NCBI RefSeq assembly: GCF_900107015.1
Contig: NZ_FNOI01000001.1
Location: 374,501-438,500, forward strand
DNA: 64,000 nucleotides
Reading direction: 5' to 3'
Source: Litoreibacter albidus
GTDB lineage: Bacteria > Pseudomonadota > Alphaproteobacteria > Rhodobacterales > Rhodobacteraceae
Shown in pieces: positions 53,975 to 62,293 of this stretch. The translations under genes and the position numbers were made by a program. The first letter of the stretch is position 1, and each line of letters starts with the position of its first letter. The notes beneath the pieces were generated by a model. It was not told the origin of the DNA. It ran no database searches and saw only the letters and a program-made list of their open reading frames with translations.

Positions 53975-55301
53975 GTGAGAATCGGCGCGTAGCGATCAAA
54001 ACCCCGAGCACCGCGAAGCCGACCGCAAGCCAGTTAACTCCGATCGCGTTATCTTTGCCGAGACCCACCATAGCCATCACAACCAACCCCGCACAGGTCA
54101 TGAACGCGCCGCCCATGGCTTGCCACGGGCTTGGCCGTTGTTCCGGTTTGGTTTTGCTGCCGGCTTCAAAACGCACGAAGATCAACACGAATGGGATCAA
54201 AACGATGGTGAATAGCACGACCCAAATGGGGCGCATCGCCCACCACATGGCCGTCCCCGGCGCTTCGTTCAGGCCAAATCCACCGAAAGCATACGCGGCT
54301 ACACCCGTGACGATCAAAAGCGCTGTCATGTGCCAGAGGTAAATCGACATAATCATTTGGTTGAACACGATCACCCACGCCCAGACACGCACGCGGCGCA
54401 GCCAAAGTTGGGCGAGGTCAGTGAGCAGTAGGATGACACCGATTTGCACGCTACCGACGGCCAGCATTGCGGTGGTTGGCGGGCGGGTGTTGGACATCTC
54501 TGCGCCCGGAACGCTCACCATTGCCACAGGAAACCCGAACTGGACGATAAGAATGTAGAGCCACGCAACACCCAAGGCGACAAAGCCCAACGCCCATGAT
54601 TTTGGCCGCGTTGCAGAGCCCCACCAGTATCCCAACTGGTGGACGGCCAGCCAGACGAAGGCGTAGTTGGTCCAGCGGAGCCAGCCTTGATCGGCACCGA
54701 AGGCAATGACGTCAACGACGATAGCGGCGATTGCCAGTATCGCGACAGAGGCAATGCCAAACCTGTCCCAAAACGCCATTGTTAGCGGAACCGCCATCGT
54801 CATGATGATGTAGACAGCCAAGAACCAAACCGGCACCAACGCGGCTTGTGATGCGCTGGATATCAAATCCACCGGTACGCCCAATGCGTGCGCCACCAAT
54901 CCGGCGCAGGCCCAGACCAGTACCACCGGAACCGTTGGTTTCAGCAAGCGCGACAGGCGCGCGGCGGCCCATGATTTCTTCTTTAGTGGGTCTTTGCGGG
55001 CAGAAGTCCAAGAGAGGCCGTTAGAGAAGCCACCGACAAAAAAGAAGACTGGCATAACTTGGAACAACCACGTTGCATAGTGGGTCCAGCGTTGCTCTGA
55101 GAGCAGTATTAGGAAGTTCAGCTCACCGTCTCTCATGACGGCTGCGACCAGCAGCCAGTGGCCCAAGATCACGAACATGATGGCAATCGCGCGGTAAAGG
55201 TCCACGGCGCGATTGCGGCTCTCCGGGGTGCGTTCGGCGGCCCAATGGGCGGCGGCCAGAAGCCCTTTGGGCATCTTCTCTTTGGTTTGGGGCGGTGTCA
55301 C
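53967..55301 (-). CDS. Acyltransferase-3 family membrane protein
   Basis: 444 residues from GTG 55301; ATG 55274, preceded by AAAGAGAAG, is an equally good start. About ten to eleven spans. After the N-terminal tail comes NRAVDLYRAIAIMFVILGHW, whose RxxD/E...H pattern is the acyltransferase-3 N-terminal motif with the catalytic His. FVGGFSNGLSW follows. Such proteins O-acylate lipids, glycans or antibiotics in the membrane. No polysaccharide genes are adjacent, so the acceptor is unknown. Confidence 0.85.
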   Translation of the reverse strand: MTPPQTKEKMPKGLLAAAHWAAERTPESRNRAVDLYRAIAIMFVILGHWLLVAAVMRDGELNFLILLSEQRWTHYATWLFQVMPVFFFVGGFSNGLSWTSARKDPLKKKSWAAARLSRLLKPTVPVVLVWACAGLVAHALGVPVDLISSASQAALVPVWFLAVYIIMTMAVPLTMAFWDRFGIASVAILAIAAIVVDVIAFGADQGWLRWTNYAFVWLAVHQLGYWWGSATRPKSWALGFVALGVAWLYILIVQFGFPVAMVSVPGAEMSNTRPPTTAMLAVGSVQIGVILLLTDLAQLWLRRVRVWAWVIVFNQMIMSIYLWHMTALLIVTGVAAYAFGGFGLNEAPGTAMWWAMRPIWVVLFTIVLIPFVLIFVRFEAGSKTKPEQRPSPWQAMGGAFMTCAGLVVMAMVGLGKDNAIGVNWLAVGFAVLGVLIATRRFSRR

Positions 55302-55367
55302 TGCTGATGCTCTATGCGTTTGTTATAATTACATTCTGGGCCGATCATGACCCCGATAGAGCGAAGA

Positions 55368-55403
55368 TAGCAGAAGCGCCGAGATTAATCGACACTTCTG
55401 CTA
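55368..55403 (-). repeat. Inverted repeat downstream of prfC
   Basis: TAGCAGAAG (55368-55376) and CTTCTGCTA (55395-55403): perfect 9-bp arms, 18-nt loop, 10 nt after the prfC stop. No clear U tract, so a weak or rho-assisted terminator is possible. Confidence 0.55.
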
Positions 55404-55412
55404 TGGGGCCGT

Positions 55413-57068
55413 TTAGACCATCATTTCCTTTGTCGCACTCAACGTGACATCGGGGTAGTCACGGGCCACACGGTCTATGTCCCACTGCAAGCGGGTCAGG
55501 AATACGACGTCGCCGTCGTTGTCGTGGCTGATGTGCTGCTTGTTCGCCTCAATGAACTTGTCCACGGCGGCTTTCTCGCCGGTTACCCAACGGGCAGAGG
55601 TGAACTGCGATCCTTCAAAGCGCACGGGCAGGCCATACTCCAGCTCAATCCGTGAAGCGAGCACCTCGAATTGCAACGCACCCACCACGCCCACAATAAA
55701 GCCGGAGCCAAACGCGGGTTTGAAGACTTTGGCTGCGCCTTCTTCGGCGAATTGCATCAGCGCCTTTTCCAAGTGCTTCGACTTCAGCGGGTCGCCCGCG
55801 CGGCAGGTTTGCAGCAGCTCGGGCGCGAAAGAGGGGATACCCGTGGCGCGGATCATCTCGCCCTCGGTCAGCGTGTCGCCGATGCGCAACTGGCCGTGGT
55901 TCGGGATGCCCATGATGTCGCCCGCCCACGCTTCCTCCGCCAGCTCACGATCAGAGGCGAGGAACAGGACGGGGTTGGAGATCGCCATCGGCTTCTTGCT
56001 GCGTACATGCGTCAGCTTCATGCCGCGCTTGAAATGACCCGACGCAAGGCGCACGAAAGCCACGCGGTCGCGGTGCTTGGGATCCATGTTCGCCTGCACT
56101 TTGAAGACAAAGCCGCAAACCTTTGGTTCATCAGGAGAAATGGCGCGTGGGCTGGCCTTTTGGGGTTGCGGCTGTGGGCCAAAGTCGGCGATGCCCTGCA
56201 TTAACTCCTGCACTCCGAACGAATTGATCGCAGAGCCGAACCAGATCGGTGTCATGGTGCCGTCTAGGAAGTCCTGATGATTGAATTGCGGCATTAATTC
56301 CTTTGCCATTTCAATCTCTTCAAGGAATTTATTCAACTGCTCCGCGGGCACGTGCTCTGCCAGCTTGGGGTCATCCAAGCCGTTGATCTCGATGCTTTCT
56401 GACACCTTGTTTCGATCAGCGCGGTCCATCAACTCAAGGCGGTCATTGATCAGATCGTAACACCCGAGGAAGTCACGGCCCACGCCAATGGGCCAAGACG
56501 CTGGGGTGACGTCAATCGCAAGGTTTTCTTGAATTTCGTCAATAATCTCGAAGGTATCGCGGCTTTCGCGGTCCATTTTGTTGCAAAAAGTCAAGATCGG
56601 AAGGTCGCGTAAGCGGCAGACTTCAAACAGTTTTTGCGTTTGGCTTTCCACGCCTTTGGCCCCGTCGATTACCATGACGGCCGCGTCAACAGCGGTGAGC
56701 GTGCGGTAGGTGTCCTCGGAGAAATCGGAGTGACCGGGCGTGTCGACGAGATTGAACCGATAGCTGTCAAAGTCGAATGACATTGCCGACGCGGACACGG
56801 AAATCCCGCGATCCTTTTCCATCTGCATGAAGTCCGAACGGGTCCGGCGCGCTTCGCCTTTGGCACGTACCTGACCCGCCATCTGGATCGCGCCACCATA
56901 GAGCAAGAACTTCTCGGTCAAGGTGGTCTTTCCAGCATCTGGGTGAGAGATAATGGCAAAGGTCCGACGCCGAGCAATCTCGGGCGGAAGTTCAGGCTGG
57001 TTATGTGCGCGATCTAACATGGACTGGGATATAGAGGCGTCAGCGGGGTTCCGCAATCGGTCAGACAT
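55413..57068 (-). CDS. prfC: Peptide chain release factor 3
   Basis: 551 residues. Translational GTPase that recycles RF1/RF2 from the ribosome. G1 SHPDAGKTTL, G2 region KEKDRGISV-like (MEKDRGISVSASA), G3 DTPGHSDFSEDTYR and G4 NKMDRE are intact. The N-terminus has a 30-residue extension before the G domain compared with E. coli RF3. Divergent from the SnoaL-like gene, 74 nt apart. Confidence 0.95.
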   Translation of the reverse strand: MSDRLRNPADASISQSMLDRAHNQPELPPEIARRRTFAIISHPDAGKTTLTEKFLLYGGAIQMAGQVRAKGEARRTRSDFMQMEKDRGISVSASAMSFDFDSYRFNLVDTPGHSDFSEDTYRTLTAVDAAVMVIDGAKGVESQTQKLFEVCRLRDLPILTFCNKMDRESRDTFEIIDEIQENLAIDVTPASWPIGVGRDFLGCYDLINDRLELMDRADRNKVSESIEINGLDDPKLAEHVPAEQLNKFLEEIEMAKELMPQFNHQDFLDGTMTPIWFGSAINSFGVQELMQGIADFGPQPQPQKASPRAISPDEPKVCGFVFKVQANMDPKHRDRVAFVRLASGHFKRGMKLTHVRSKKPMAISNPVLFLASDRELAEEAWAGDIMGIPNHGQLRIGDTLTEGEMIRATGIPSFAPELLQTCRAGDPLKSKHLEKALMQFAEEGAAKVFKPAFGSGFIVGVVGALQFEVLASRIELEYGLPVRFEGSQFTSARWVTGEKAAVDKFIEANKQHISHDNDGDVVFLTRLQWDIDRVARDYPDVTLSATKEMMV

Positions 57069-57142
57069 GTTGTCTTGATCGGTTTCGGCAAGTCGGGCAT
57101 GGTTTTGAACGTATCGTGAACAAATTATTGGGAGTGGTTGCT

Positions 57143-57511
57143 ATGAACTTAATGGAGATTGCGAATGAATTGGTCGCGGGGTGCCGCGAAAACCGCGAAC
57201 TGGCCAATTTGGATAAGCTGTATGCGCCGGACGCAGTATCCGTCGAAGCCGCTGACATGGGAAATGGCCGCGAGACCGTAGGGGTAGAGGGGATCAAGGA
57301 AAAGCACGCTTGGTTCGACAGCATGTTTGAGATGCTTGGCGGAACAGTTGGCGGGCCGTTCCCGCACGGCGATGACCGCTTCGCTGTGACATTCAAGATG
57401 GACGCGAAAAACAAAGAGACCGGCGAAGTCAGCGTAATGGAAGAGGTCGCCGTTTATCATGTCGCGAACGGAAAGATCGTGCGCGAGGAATTTTTCTACA
57501 CAGGCGAATAG
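57143..57511 (+). CDS. SnoaL-like/ketosteroid-isomerase-fold protein
   Basis: 122 residues from ATG 57143, with GGGAGTGG 6 nt upstream; the frame opens at 57116. Pattern typical of the NTF2-like fold: helix NLMEIANELVAGCRENRE, LYAPDAVSVEAADM, VGVEGIKEKHAWF, and the final strands EEVAVYHVANGKIVREEFFYTGE. The family includes polyketide cyclases and small binding proteins; no reaction can be assigned. Convergent with the Hint gene, 2 nt between stops, so no terminator fits between. Confidence 0.8.
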   Translation: MNLMEIANELVAGCRENRELANLDKLYAPDAVSVEAADMGNGRETVGVEGIKEKHAWFDSMFEMLGGTVGGPFPHGDDRFAVTFKMDAKNKETGEVSVMEEVAVYHVANGKIVREEFFYTGE

Positions 57512-57513
57512 GC

Positions 57514-58530
57514 TTACAGTCGGCCCGTTTGACGCAACAGGTTGGCTGCGTCCTTGCTTTCCAGCGGGACGCGGCTGAACTTCGGCTCGGAGGATGGCAG
57601 ATCGGGAAACAGCTGCAACACCTCGGAGGCGACGTCCGCAGGCAGGCCGTTCAGAATTTGCTGTGACATGTGCAGGCTCTCTGTCGGCACACCCTCTGCG
57701 TATAAAATCTGGTGCTGGTCAAAGACCAACTGCGTGTACTCCACAAAGCCGCCTTTACGCACATAGATCGTATCGTCGTTGATCAGATCAATCGCGGATA
57801 TCAACACATCGCGCGACCCGACCATAACCTCTGCGCGCCAATCGGATACGAGCATGCGGTGCTGCTGGCTCACTGTGATGTCTTCGGCGTTGCCCATTGC
57901 ACCTTGCGAAATGACCACCGGCGCAAACTCGCCCGCACCTTGAACGGTCCGCGAACCGACCCAGCGGACTTCTTGCATCCCATTGTCGCGGGTCAACACG
58001 CGATCGCCGGCTTTCAGTTGCTCCACTGGGCGTTGTGAGCCGTCGGACATCGTGATGCGGGTGCCGCGTCCAAAGCTCATGCCTGTCAGATCGGCGAGTG
58101 GGATTTCCCGGGGAGCGTCTTCTGCTGCAATTAGCGTGTACTCAACACCGGATTCGATAGGGCCAAGCGGGTACAAATAGTCGCGCGAATGCGGGGCGTC
58201 GCAGGTGATCACCAATGCATCAACGGAGGCGCCGATTTGCGTCATGAAGGTCAGGCGGGCAGAAATGCGGGTGCGGGTGCCGGGCACTTCGATTTGGCTG
58301 CCGTCTGAAACAGCAAAAACGGGGCGGGGGCCTGCGCCTATGCTTTCGGCCAAATCCATGGAATAGATTTGCGCGCTGCGTTGCAGGCTATAGCCGTCGC
58401 CAAGGCATACATCATTCACGCCCGACACGGGGTCACCGTGGTTAACACCGTTGGTGACACGGAATTCCGCAGCTTGGTAAACCAAGAACGCATGGTTCGC
58501 GACAAAGTCGGACGGCAGATGGTGTTGCAT
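57514..58530 (-). CDS. Hint-domain (intein-like) protein with Ser in place of the first Cys
   Basis: 338 residues. Residues about 151-290 form a Hint_2 domain: SFGRGTRITMSDGSQRPVE, AGDRVLTRDNG, WVGSRTV, QQHRMLV (His224) and DQHQILYAEGVPTESLHM (His273). The usual start of this domain is CFxxGTRI; here the aligned residue is Ser152. Residues 1-150 are a beta-rich leader common to Roseobacter Hint proteins. No signal peptide or repeat exoprotein domain is seen. Autoproteolysis is possible by N-O shift but unproven. Confidence 0.82.
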   Translation of the reverse strand: MQHHLPSDFVANHAFLVYQAAEFRVTNGVNHGDPVSGVNDVCLGDGYSLQRSAQIYSMDLAESIGAGPRPVFAVSDGSQIEVPGTRTRISARLTFMTQIGASVDALVITCDAPHSRDYLYPLGPIESGVEYTLIAAEDAPREIPLADLTGMSFGRGTRITMSDGSQRPVEQLKAGDRVLTRDNGMQEVRWVGSRTVQGAGEFAPVVISQGAMGNAEDITVSQQHRMLVSDWRAEVMVGSRDVLISAIDLINDDTIYVRKGGFVEYTQLVFDQHQILYAEGVPTESLHMSQQILNGLPADVASEVLQLFPDLPSSEPKFSRVPLESKDAANLLRQTGRL

Positions 58531-58866
58531 GTGGCAGTCACTCGCTAATCAAACAGTATTTCGTGGTTCGACCAGATATGGAATGCAGCGCCCCCACGCT
58601 TGCGTCCTCTGGTGAACCTCACCGTCTTCGTAAGGTAATCCTTACCCTTTATGCCCCGTCCTGCACAACGGTTTGAGGGGAAATGGTTAAAATACTGCTC
58701 AAAACCCAATTTGACTTGAAACAATGCGGCCATAATTGCGGCTTTGGTGATGGGGCGGCCTTAAGAGGCGGTTGAGATTTAGATGCAGACACGAATCGAC
58801 GGGCCGCAAATGGGGTGCTACCCATACCGCTGAGTATTAATCTTGAACATCGACAAGGGGTTGAAC
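58531..58866. other. 336-nt divergent intergenic region
   Basis: No convincing gene; the 62-codon minus frame at 58545-58733 looks non-coding. It holds GTAAGG-TAAT-CCTTAC (58630-58645, perfect 6-bp arms), within it the 13-mer GGTAATCCTTACC (58634-58646) shared with 18805-18817, one TTAACCAT half-site on the minus strand near 58683-58690 (CtrA-like), TTGACT at 58711-58716, and a direct repeat TTGAACAT at 58843-58850 and 58861-58868, the second including the SDR start. Confidence 0.5.
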
Positions 58867-59646
58867 ATGGATCTAGGGATCAAAGGTAAGCGCGCACTGG
58901 TTTGCGCATCAAGCAAGGGGCTCGGTCTGGGCTGCGCAGAGGCATTGGCCGAAGCAGGTGTTGATTTGGTCATGAACGCGCGCACTGATGGTCCGCTGCA
59001 AGAGGCAGCCGAAGCGATCCGCAAGCGCTACAATGTCGATGTCGTAGCGGTTGCTGCAGATATCACAACAGAAGACGGCCGCGCGAAGGTTTTAGAGGCC
59101 GCAGGGCAGGTTGATATTCTGGTAAATAACGCCGGTGGACCGCCTCCGGGGCTGTGGAGCGATTGGGAGCGTGACGACTTTATTGCCGCGTTAGATGCAA
59201 ACATGCTGACGCCTATTGCGCTGATTAAGGCGCTGGTTCCGTCGATGATGGATCGGGGCTGGGGCCGCGTGGTCAACATCACGTCGCAGTCGGTGAAAGC
59301 CCCAATACCTGTGCTTGGGCTGTCCAATGCGGCGCGGGCGGGCCTTACGGGCTACGTGGCGGGCACCTCTCGTCAGATTGCCCCTTCGGGTGTGACGATG
59401 AACAATATCCTTCCGGGCATTCACGCGACCGATCGCGCGGCGTCGTTGGACGCGGGTGTGAGCAAGCAACAAGGGATCACCGTGGACGATGCGCGCGCCG
59501 CACGTGAGGCAACAATCCCCGCACGGCGTTATGGAACCCGCGAGGAATTCGGCGCGACCTGCGCGTTCCTGTGCTCCCAGCATGCAGGGTTCATTGTCGG
59601 GCAGAACATTCTGCTGGATGGCGGCGGCGTCAACGCAACGCTCTGA
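58867..59646 (+). CDS. SDR-family protein lacking Tyr-x3-Lys
   Basis: 259 residues from ATG 58867, with AAGGGG 7 nt upstream. Rossmann fold with the cofactor loop CASSKGLGLG and NNAGG. The catalytic Ser140 is present (NITSQS), but the positions 13 and 17 residues later are Ser153 and Arg157 (GLSNAAR) instead of Tyr and Lys. This variant occurs in a recognised SDR subgroup often labelled 3-oxoacyl-ACP reductase or BacC-like; the ordinary reductase mechanism is doubtful. Ends at a terminator. Confidence 0.82.
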   Translation: MDLGIKGKRALVCASSKGLGLGCAEALAEAGVDLVMNARTDGPLQEAAEAIRKRYNVDVVAVAADITTEDGRAKVLEAAGQVDILVNNAGGPPPGLWSDWERDDFIAALDANMLTPIALIKALVPSMMDRGWGRVVNITSQSVKAPIPVLGLSNAARAGLTGYVAGTSRQIAPSGVTMNNILPGIHATDRAASLDAGVSKQQGITVDDARAAREATIPARRYGTREEFGATCAFLCSQHAGFIVGQNILLDGGGVNATL

Positions 59647-59675
59647 TTTCATCACATCTTTGTTGGCGTATAGCT

Positions 59676-59702
59676 AAAGCCTCGCCCGATGGGCGGGGCT
59701 TT
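59676..59702 (+). terminator. Terminator after the SDR gene
   Basis: AAAGCCTCGCCC (59676-59687) pairs with GGGCGGGGCTTT (59691-59702) with one G-T pair and a 3-nt loop. T residues end the right arm. Confidence 0.85.
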
Positions 59703-59744
59703 GTTATGTGCAGCTAACAGAACCCTGATAGATGGAACACCACC

Positions 59745-61115
59745 ATGCTTAGCCTTTATGTGATTGCCACTTTTGGGGTCGTCGTCCTTTTCTCGTTCCT
59801 GACTGCACCACGCCGCGCATCTGTCGAAGGGTTCTTTCAGGGGCAGGTGGCGGGCCGAGCGCCGGGGTTATGTACCCTTGTGCTTAGCCAAGTGACCACT
59901 TGGATATTTGCCCGCTCGCTGATGAACTCGGCGATTCTTGGCTATTACTACGGGGCGGCGGGTACACTGGCTTATGCGGCCTATTACCTATCCTTTCTGT
60001 CGGGCGGTTACATCGTGGGGCAGCTTCGACTGCGCGGGGCAGCCTCGGTTCAAGATTGGCTCGGCGCGCGGTTCGGCACCGTTGGACAATCCGCCTACAA
60101 CGTTGTTGTGGCATTGCGGTTGTTGTCTGAGGTCTTCGCGAACCTGTTGGTCGTCGGTTTGATTTTCAGCGCTGTGCTGCCAGAGATGGCGAGTGCGGGA
60201 ACCTTGGCGATCGTCGCTGTTGCGGTGCTGGGATTGGCTTATTCCGCATGGGGTGGGCTTAGCGCGGCACTGAGGACAGATGTGGTGCAGATGGTGTTGT
60301 TCTTGGCCGTCTTCGGGGTCGCGTTTATCTACCTCGTGACGCAGCCCGATTTTTCAATCGTTGAAATCGCCACGTCGCAAGGCGCATCGGGCGCGCGGCA
60401 AGGCTGGGTCTTGCTGATCGTGGCTTTGTTGCAGGTTTTCTCCTACCCCGCACACGATCCCGTAATGATGGACCGAGGCTTTATCGCGGACCGCAAAACC
60501 ACGCGGAACTCGTTCCTGCACGCGTTTTGGCTGTCTGCGCTTTGCATTCTGGCGTTCGGTGTTTTCGGAATTCACGCGGCAAACCTTGGGGCCGCATATG
60601 AGGGCCAGTTGCTCACCACTTGGGCAGGGATGTTCCCGTCGTGGGTGTTTGTGGCTTTGCTGGTGTCCTTGTTGGTGTCGGCGTTATCTACGCTGGACTC
60701 GGCTTTGTCCTCGGCAGCACGCTTGTGCGTTGAAGAGTTGCGATTGGCACCACGCACTCTGATGGGGGGGCGCGTTGTCATGGTCGTGTTCATGATCTTG
60801 GGCGGTGCCTTGACCCTGTGGGGTAATACGACGCTGTTCGATGCAGTTGCCGTGTCGGGCACGGCATCGATGTTCTTGACGCCCGTCATGGTAGCTGTGT
60901 TTGTGTTCGGCTGGTCCGTGCCCATGTGGGCCTATCTGACGTCTTTTGGTGCGGCAATACTGGGCGCGGCGGCGTACTTCCTGCGCGAGGTTGCGATGGT
61001 GGCGAAGGTTTTGCCCGACGCGCCGAAATACGAACAGCTGCTGGTAATTTGCGTTTTCGTTCTGTTGGTCGGCTTTGCCGCAGTCCTGATTGGTGCGCGT
61101 AGGGTTGCCGACTAA
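59745..61115 (+). CDS. Sodium:solute symporter family protein
   Basis: 456 residues, about 13 spans. SSS family features: the N-terminal YVIATFGVVVLFSFLTAPR span, the unwound-helix region SQVTTWIFARSLMNSAILGYYYG, LGLAYSAWGGLSAALRTDVVQM (a family signature region), and VSALSTLDSALSSAARLCVEEL. It should couple Na+ to uptake of an organic solute. Co-oriented with the ABC ATPase 59 nt downstream. Substrate unknown. Confidence 0.88.
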   Translation: MLSLYVIATFGVVVLFSFLTAPRRASVEGFFQGQVAGRAPGLCTLVLSQVTTWIFARSLMNSAILGYYYGAAGTLAYAAYYLSFLSGGYIVGQLRLRGAASVQDWLGARFGTVGQSAYNVVVALRLLSEVFANLLVVGLIFSAVLPEMASAGTLAIVAVAVLGLAYSAWGGLSAALRTDVVQMVLFLAVFGVAFIYLVTQPDFSIVEIATSQGASGARQGWVLLIVALLQVFSYPAHDPVMMDRGFIADRKTTRNSFLHAFWLSALCILAFGVFGIHAANLGAAYEGQLLTTWAGMFPSWVFVALLVSLLVSALSTLDSALSSAARLCVEELRLAPRTLMGGRVVMVVFMILGGALTLWGNTTLFDAVAVSGTASMFLTPVMVAVFVFGWSVPMWAYLTSFGAAILGAAAYFLREVAMVAKVLPDAPKYEQLLVICVFVLLVGFAAVLIGARRVAD

Positions 61116-61174
61116 CAAGGAGACTGTTACCTAGTTTTCCGATTGTTTTGATCGGGTAAGAGGCGGCAAACAAC

Positions 61175-62245
61175 GTGACCCCACGACTTGAGTTGAAGAA
61201 TATCTGCAAAGATTTTGCAGGCCGGCAGGTGGTCACTGATCTGTCACTGAGCGTCGCACCGGGGCAAGTGACCTGCCTTTTGGGGCCATCAGGTTGTGGT
61301 AAATCTACGACCTTGCGGATTGTCGCGGGGGTAGAGCGCCAAACCAGCGGCGAGTTGTGGGTCGACGGCACCTTGATTTGCGGAGACGGTATCCGCGTGC
61401 CACCGGAGGGGCGATCCATCGGCCTGATGTTTCAAGATTTCGCGCTGTTCCCGCACTTAAGCGTTGCGCAAAACGTGGCGTTCGGGCTGACGGGCAGTAA
61501 ATCAGAGACGACCCATCGAGTGATGGAGTTACTCGAGCGCGTGGGCCTAAGCGGCTTTGATGCCATGTATCCGCACGAGTTATCGGGCGGGGAGCAGCAG
61601 CGCGTGGCTTTGGCGCGAGCCTTGGCACCGCGCCCCAAAATCATGCTGATGGACGAGCCGTTTTCCGGCCTTGATGACAGGCTGCGCGACGGTATTCGTG
61701 ATCAAACCCTGTCTGTCCTGAAAGAAGAAGGAACAGCGGTTTTGCTGGTCACACATGAGCCGCATGAGGCGATGCGCATGGCCGATGAAATCGCGTTGAT
61801 GCGGGGCGGGCGGATTGTGCAACAAGGCAATCCTTACAACATCTATAACGCACCTGTAGATAAGGCCGCTGCAGGTTTTTTTAGTGATATCAATGTGATA
61901 CGCGGTAAATCTAAAGGTGCTTTGACCGAGACGCCGTTCGGTCAATTCCTGACCCCCGGGCACCCGGACGGCGGCGATGTAGAGATCATTATTCGCCCGC
62001 AACACCTGAAGATCGACTTTGACCGGCAGGGGCAAGGACCAAACCCGACACCGCAAGACGGCACCCCTGCGCGCGCAACGGTTCAACGCGCGCGGTTTAT
62101 GGGGCGCGAAAGTTTGGTGGAGTTTCGCATGGACTTCGACGGCTCTAGCTTGAAGGCCACGGTTCCGGCGGTGTTCCTGCCTCAAGAGGGCACAACTCTA
62201 TGGCTAACCATGCGCCGCGACCGTTGCTTCGTCTTCCCAGCTTGA
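61175..62245 (+). CDS. Orphan ABC transporter ATPase (FbpC/PotA type)
   Basis: 356 residues from GTG 61175, with AGAGG upstream. Walker A GPSGCGKSTTLR, Q loop MFQDFALFPHLSVAQNVAFGL, signature LSGGEQQRVALARAL, Walker B IMLMDEPFSGLD, His switch VTHEPHEA. A C-terminal TOBE-like domain (IIIRPQHLKIDF...FMGRESLVEF) is present. The closest groups import ferric iron or polyamines. No permease or binding protein lies beside it, which is atypical. Confidence 0.88.
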   Translation: MTPRLELKNICKDFAGRQVVTDLSLSVAPGQVTCLLGPSGCGKSTTLRIVAGVERQTSGELWVDGTLICGDGIRVPPEGRSIGLMFQDFALFPHLSVAQNVAFGLTGSKSETTHRVMELLERVGLSGFDAMYPHELSGGEQQRVALARALAPRPKIMLMDEPFSGLDDRLRDGIRDQTLSVLKEEGTAVLLVTHEPHEAMRMADEIALMRGGRIVQQGNPYNIYNAPVDKAAAGFFSDINVIRGKSKGALTETPFGQFLTPGHPDGGDVEIIIRPQHLKIDFDRQGQGPNPTPQDGTPARATVQRARFMGRESLVEFRMDFDGSSLKATVPAVFLPQEGTTLWLTMRRDRCFVFPA

Positions 62246-62254
62246 TCTGACTGA

Positions 62255-62278
62255 GCCGCTGCGCGGCGCTACTTTTTT
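62255..62278 (+). terminator. Weak terminator after the ABC ATPase
   Basis: GCCGC (62255-62259) pairs with GCGGC (62263-62267), loop TGC; TTTTTT follows at 62273-62278 after a 5-nt gap. The gap makes efficiency uncertain. Confidence 0.5.
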
Positions 62279-62293
62279 GCCGCATGAGGCCCC

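Noticed and set aside
58683-58690. CtrA-type site
   Set aside because: Only a half-site (TTAACCAT) is present; the second TTAA at the required distance is missing.
58545-58733. 62-codon minus-strand ORF upstream of the Hint gene
   Set aside because: Protein lacks any motif, no ribosome site, and it spans the inverted repeat.
58843-58868. Direct repeat TTGAACAT at the SDR start as a regulatory pair
   Set aside because: Only 8 nt, and the second copy is constrained by the start codon; probably chance.
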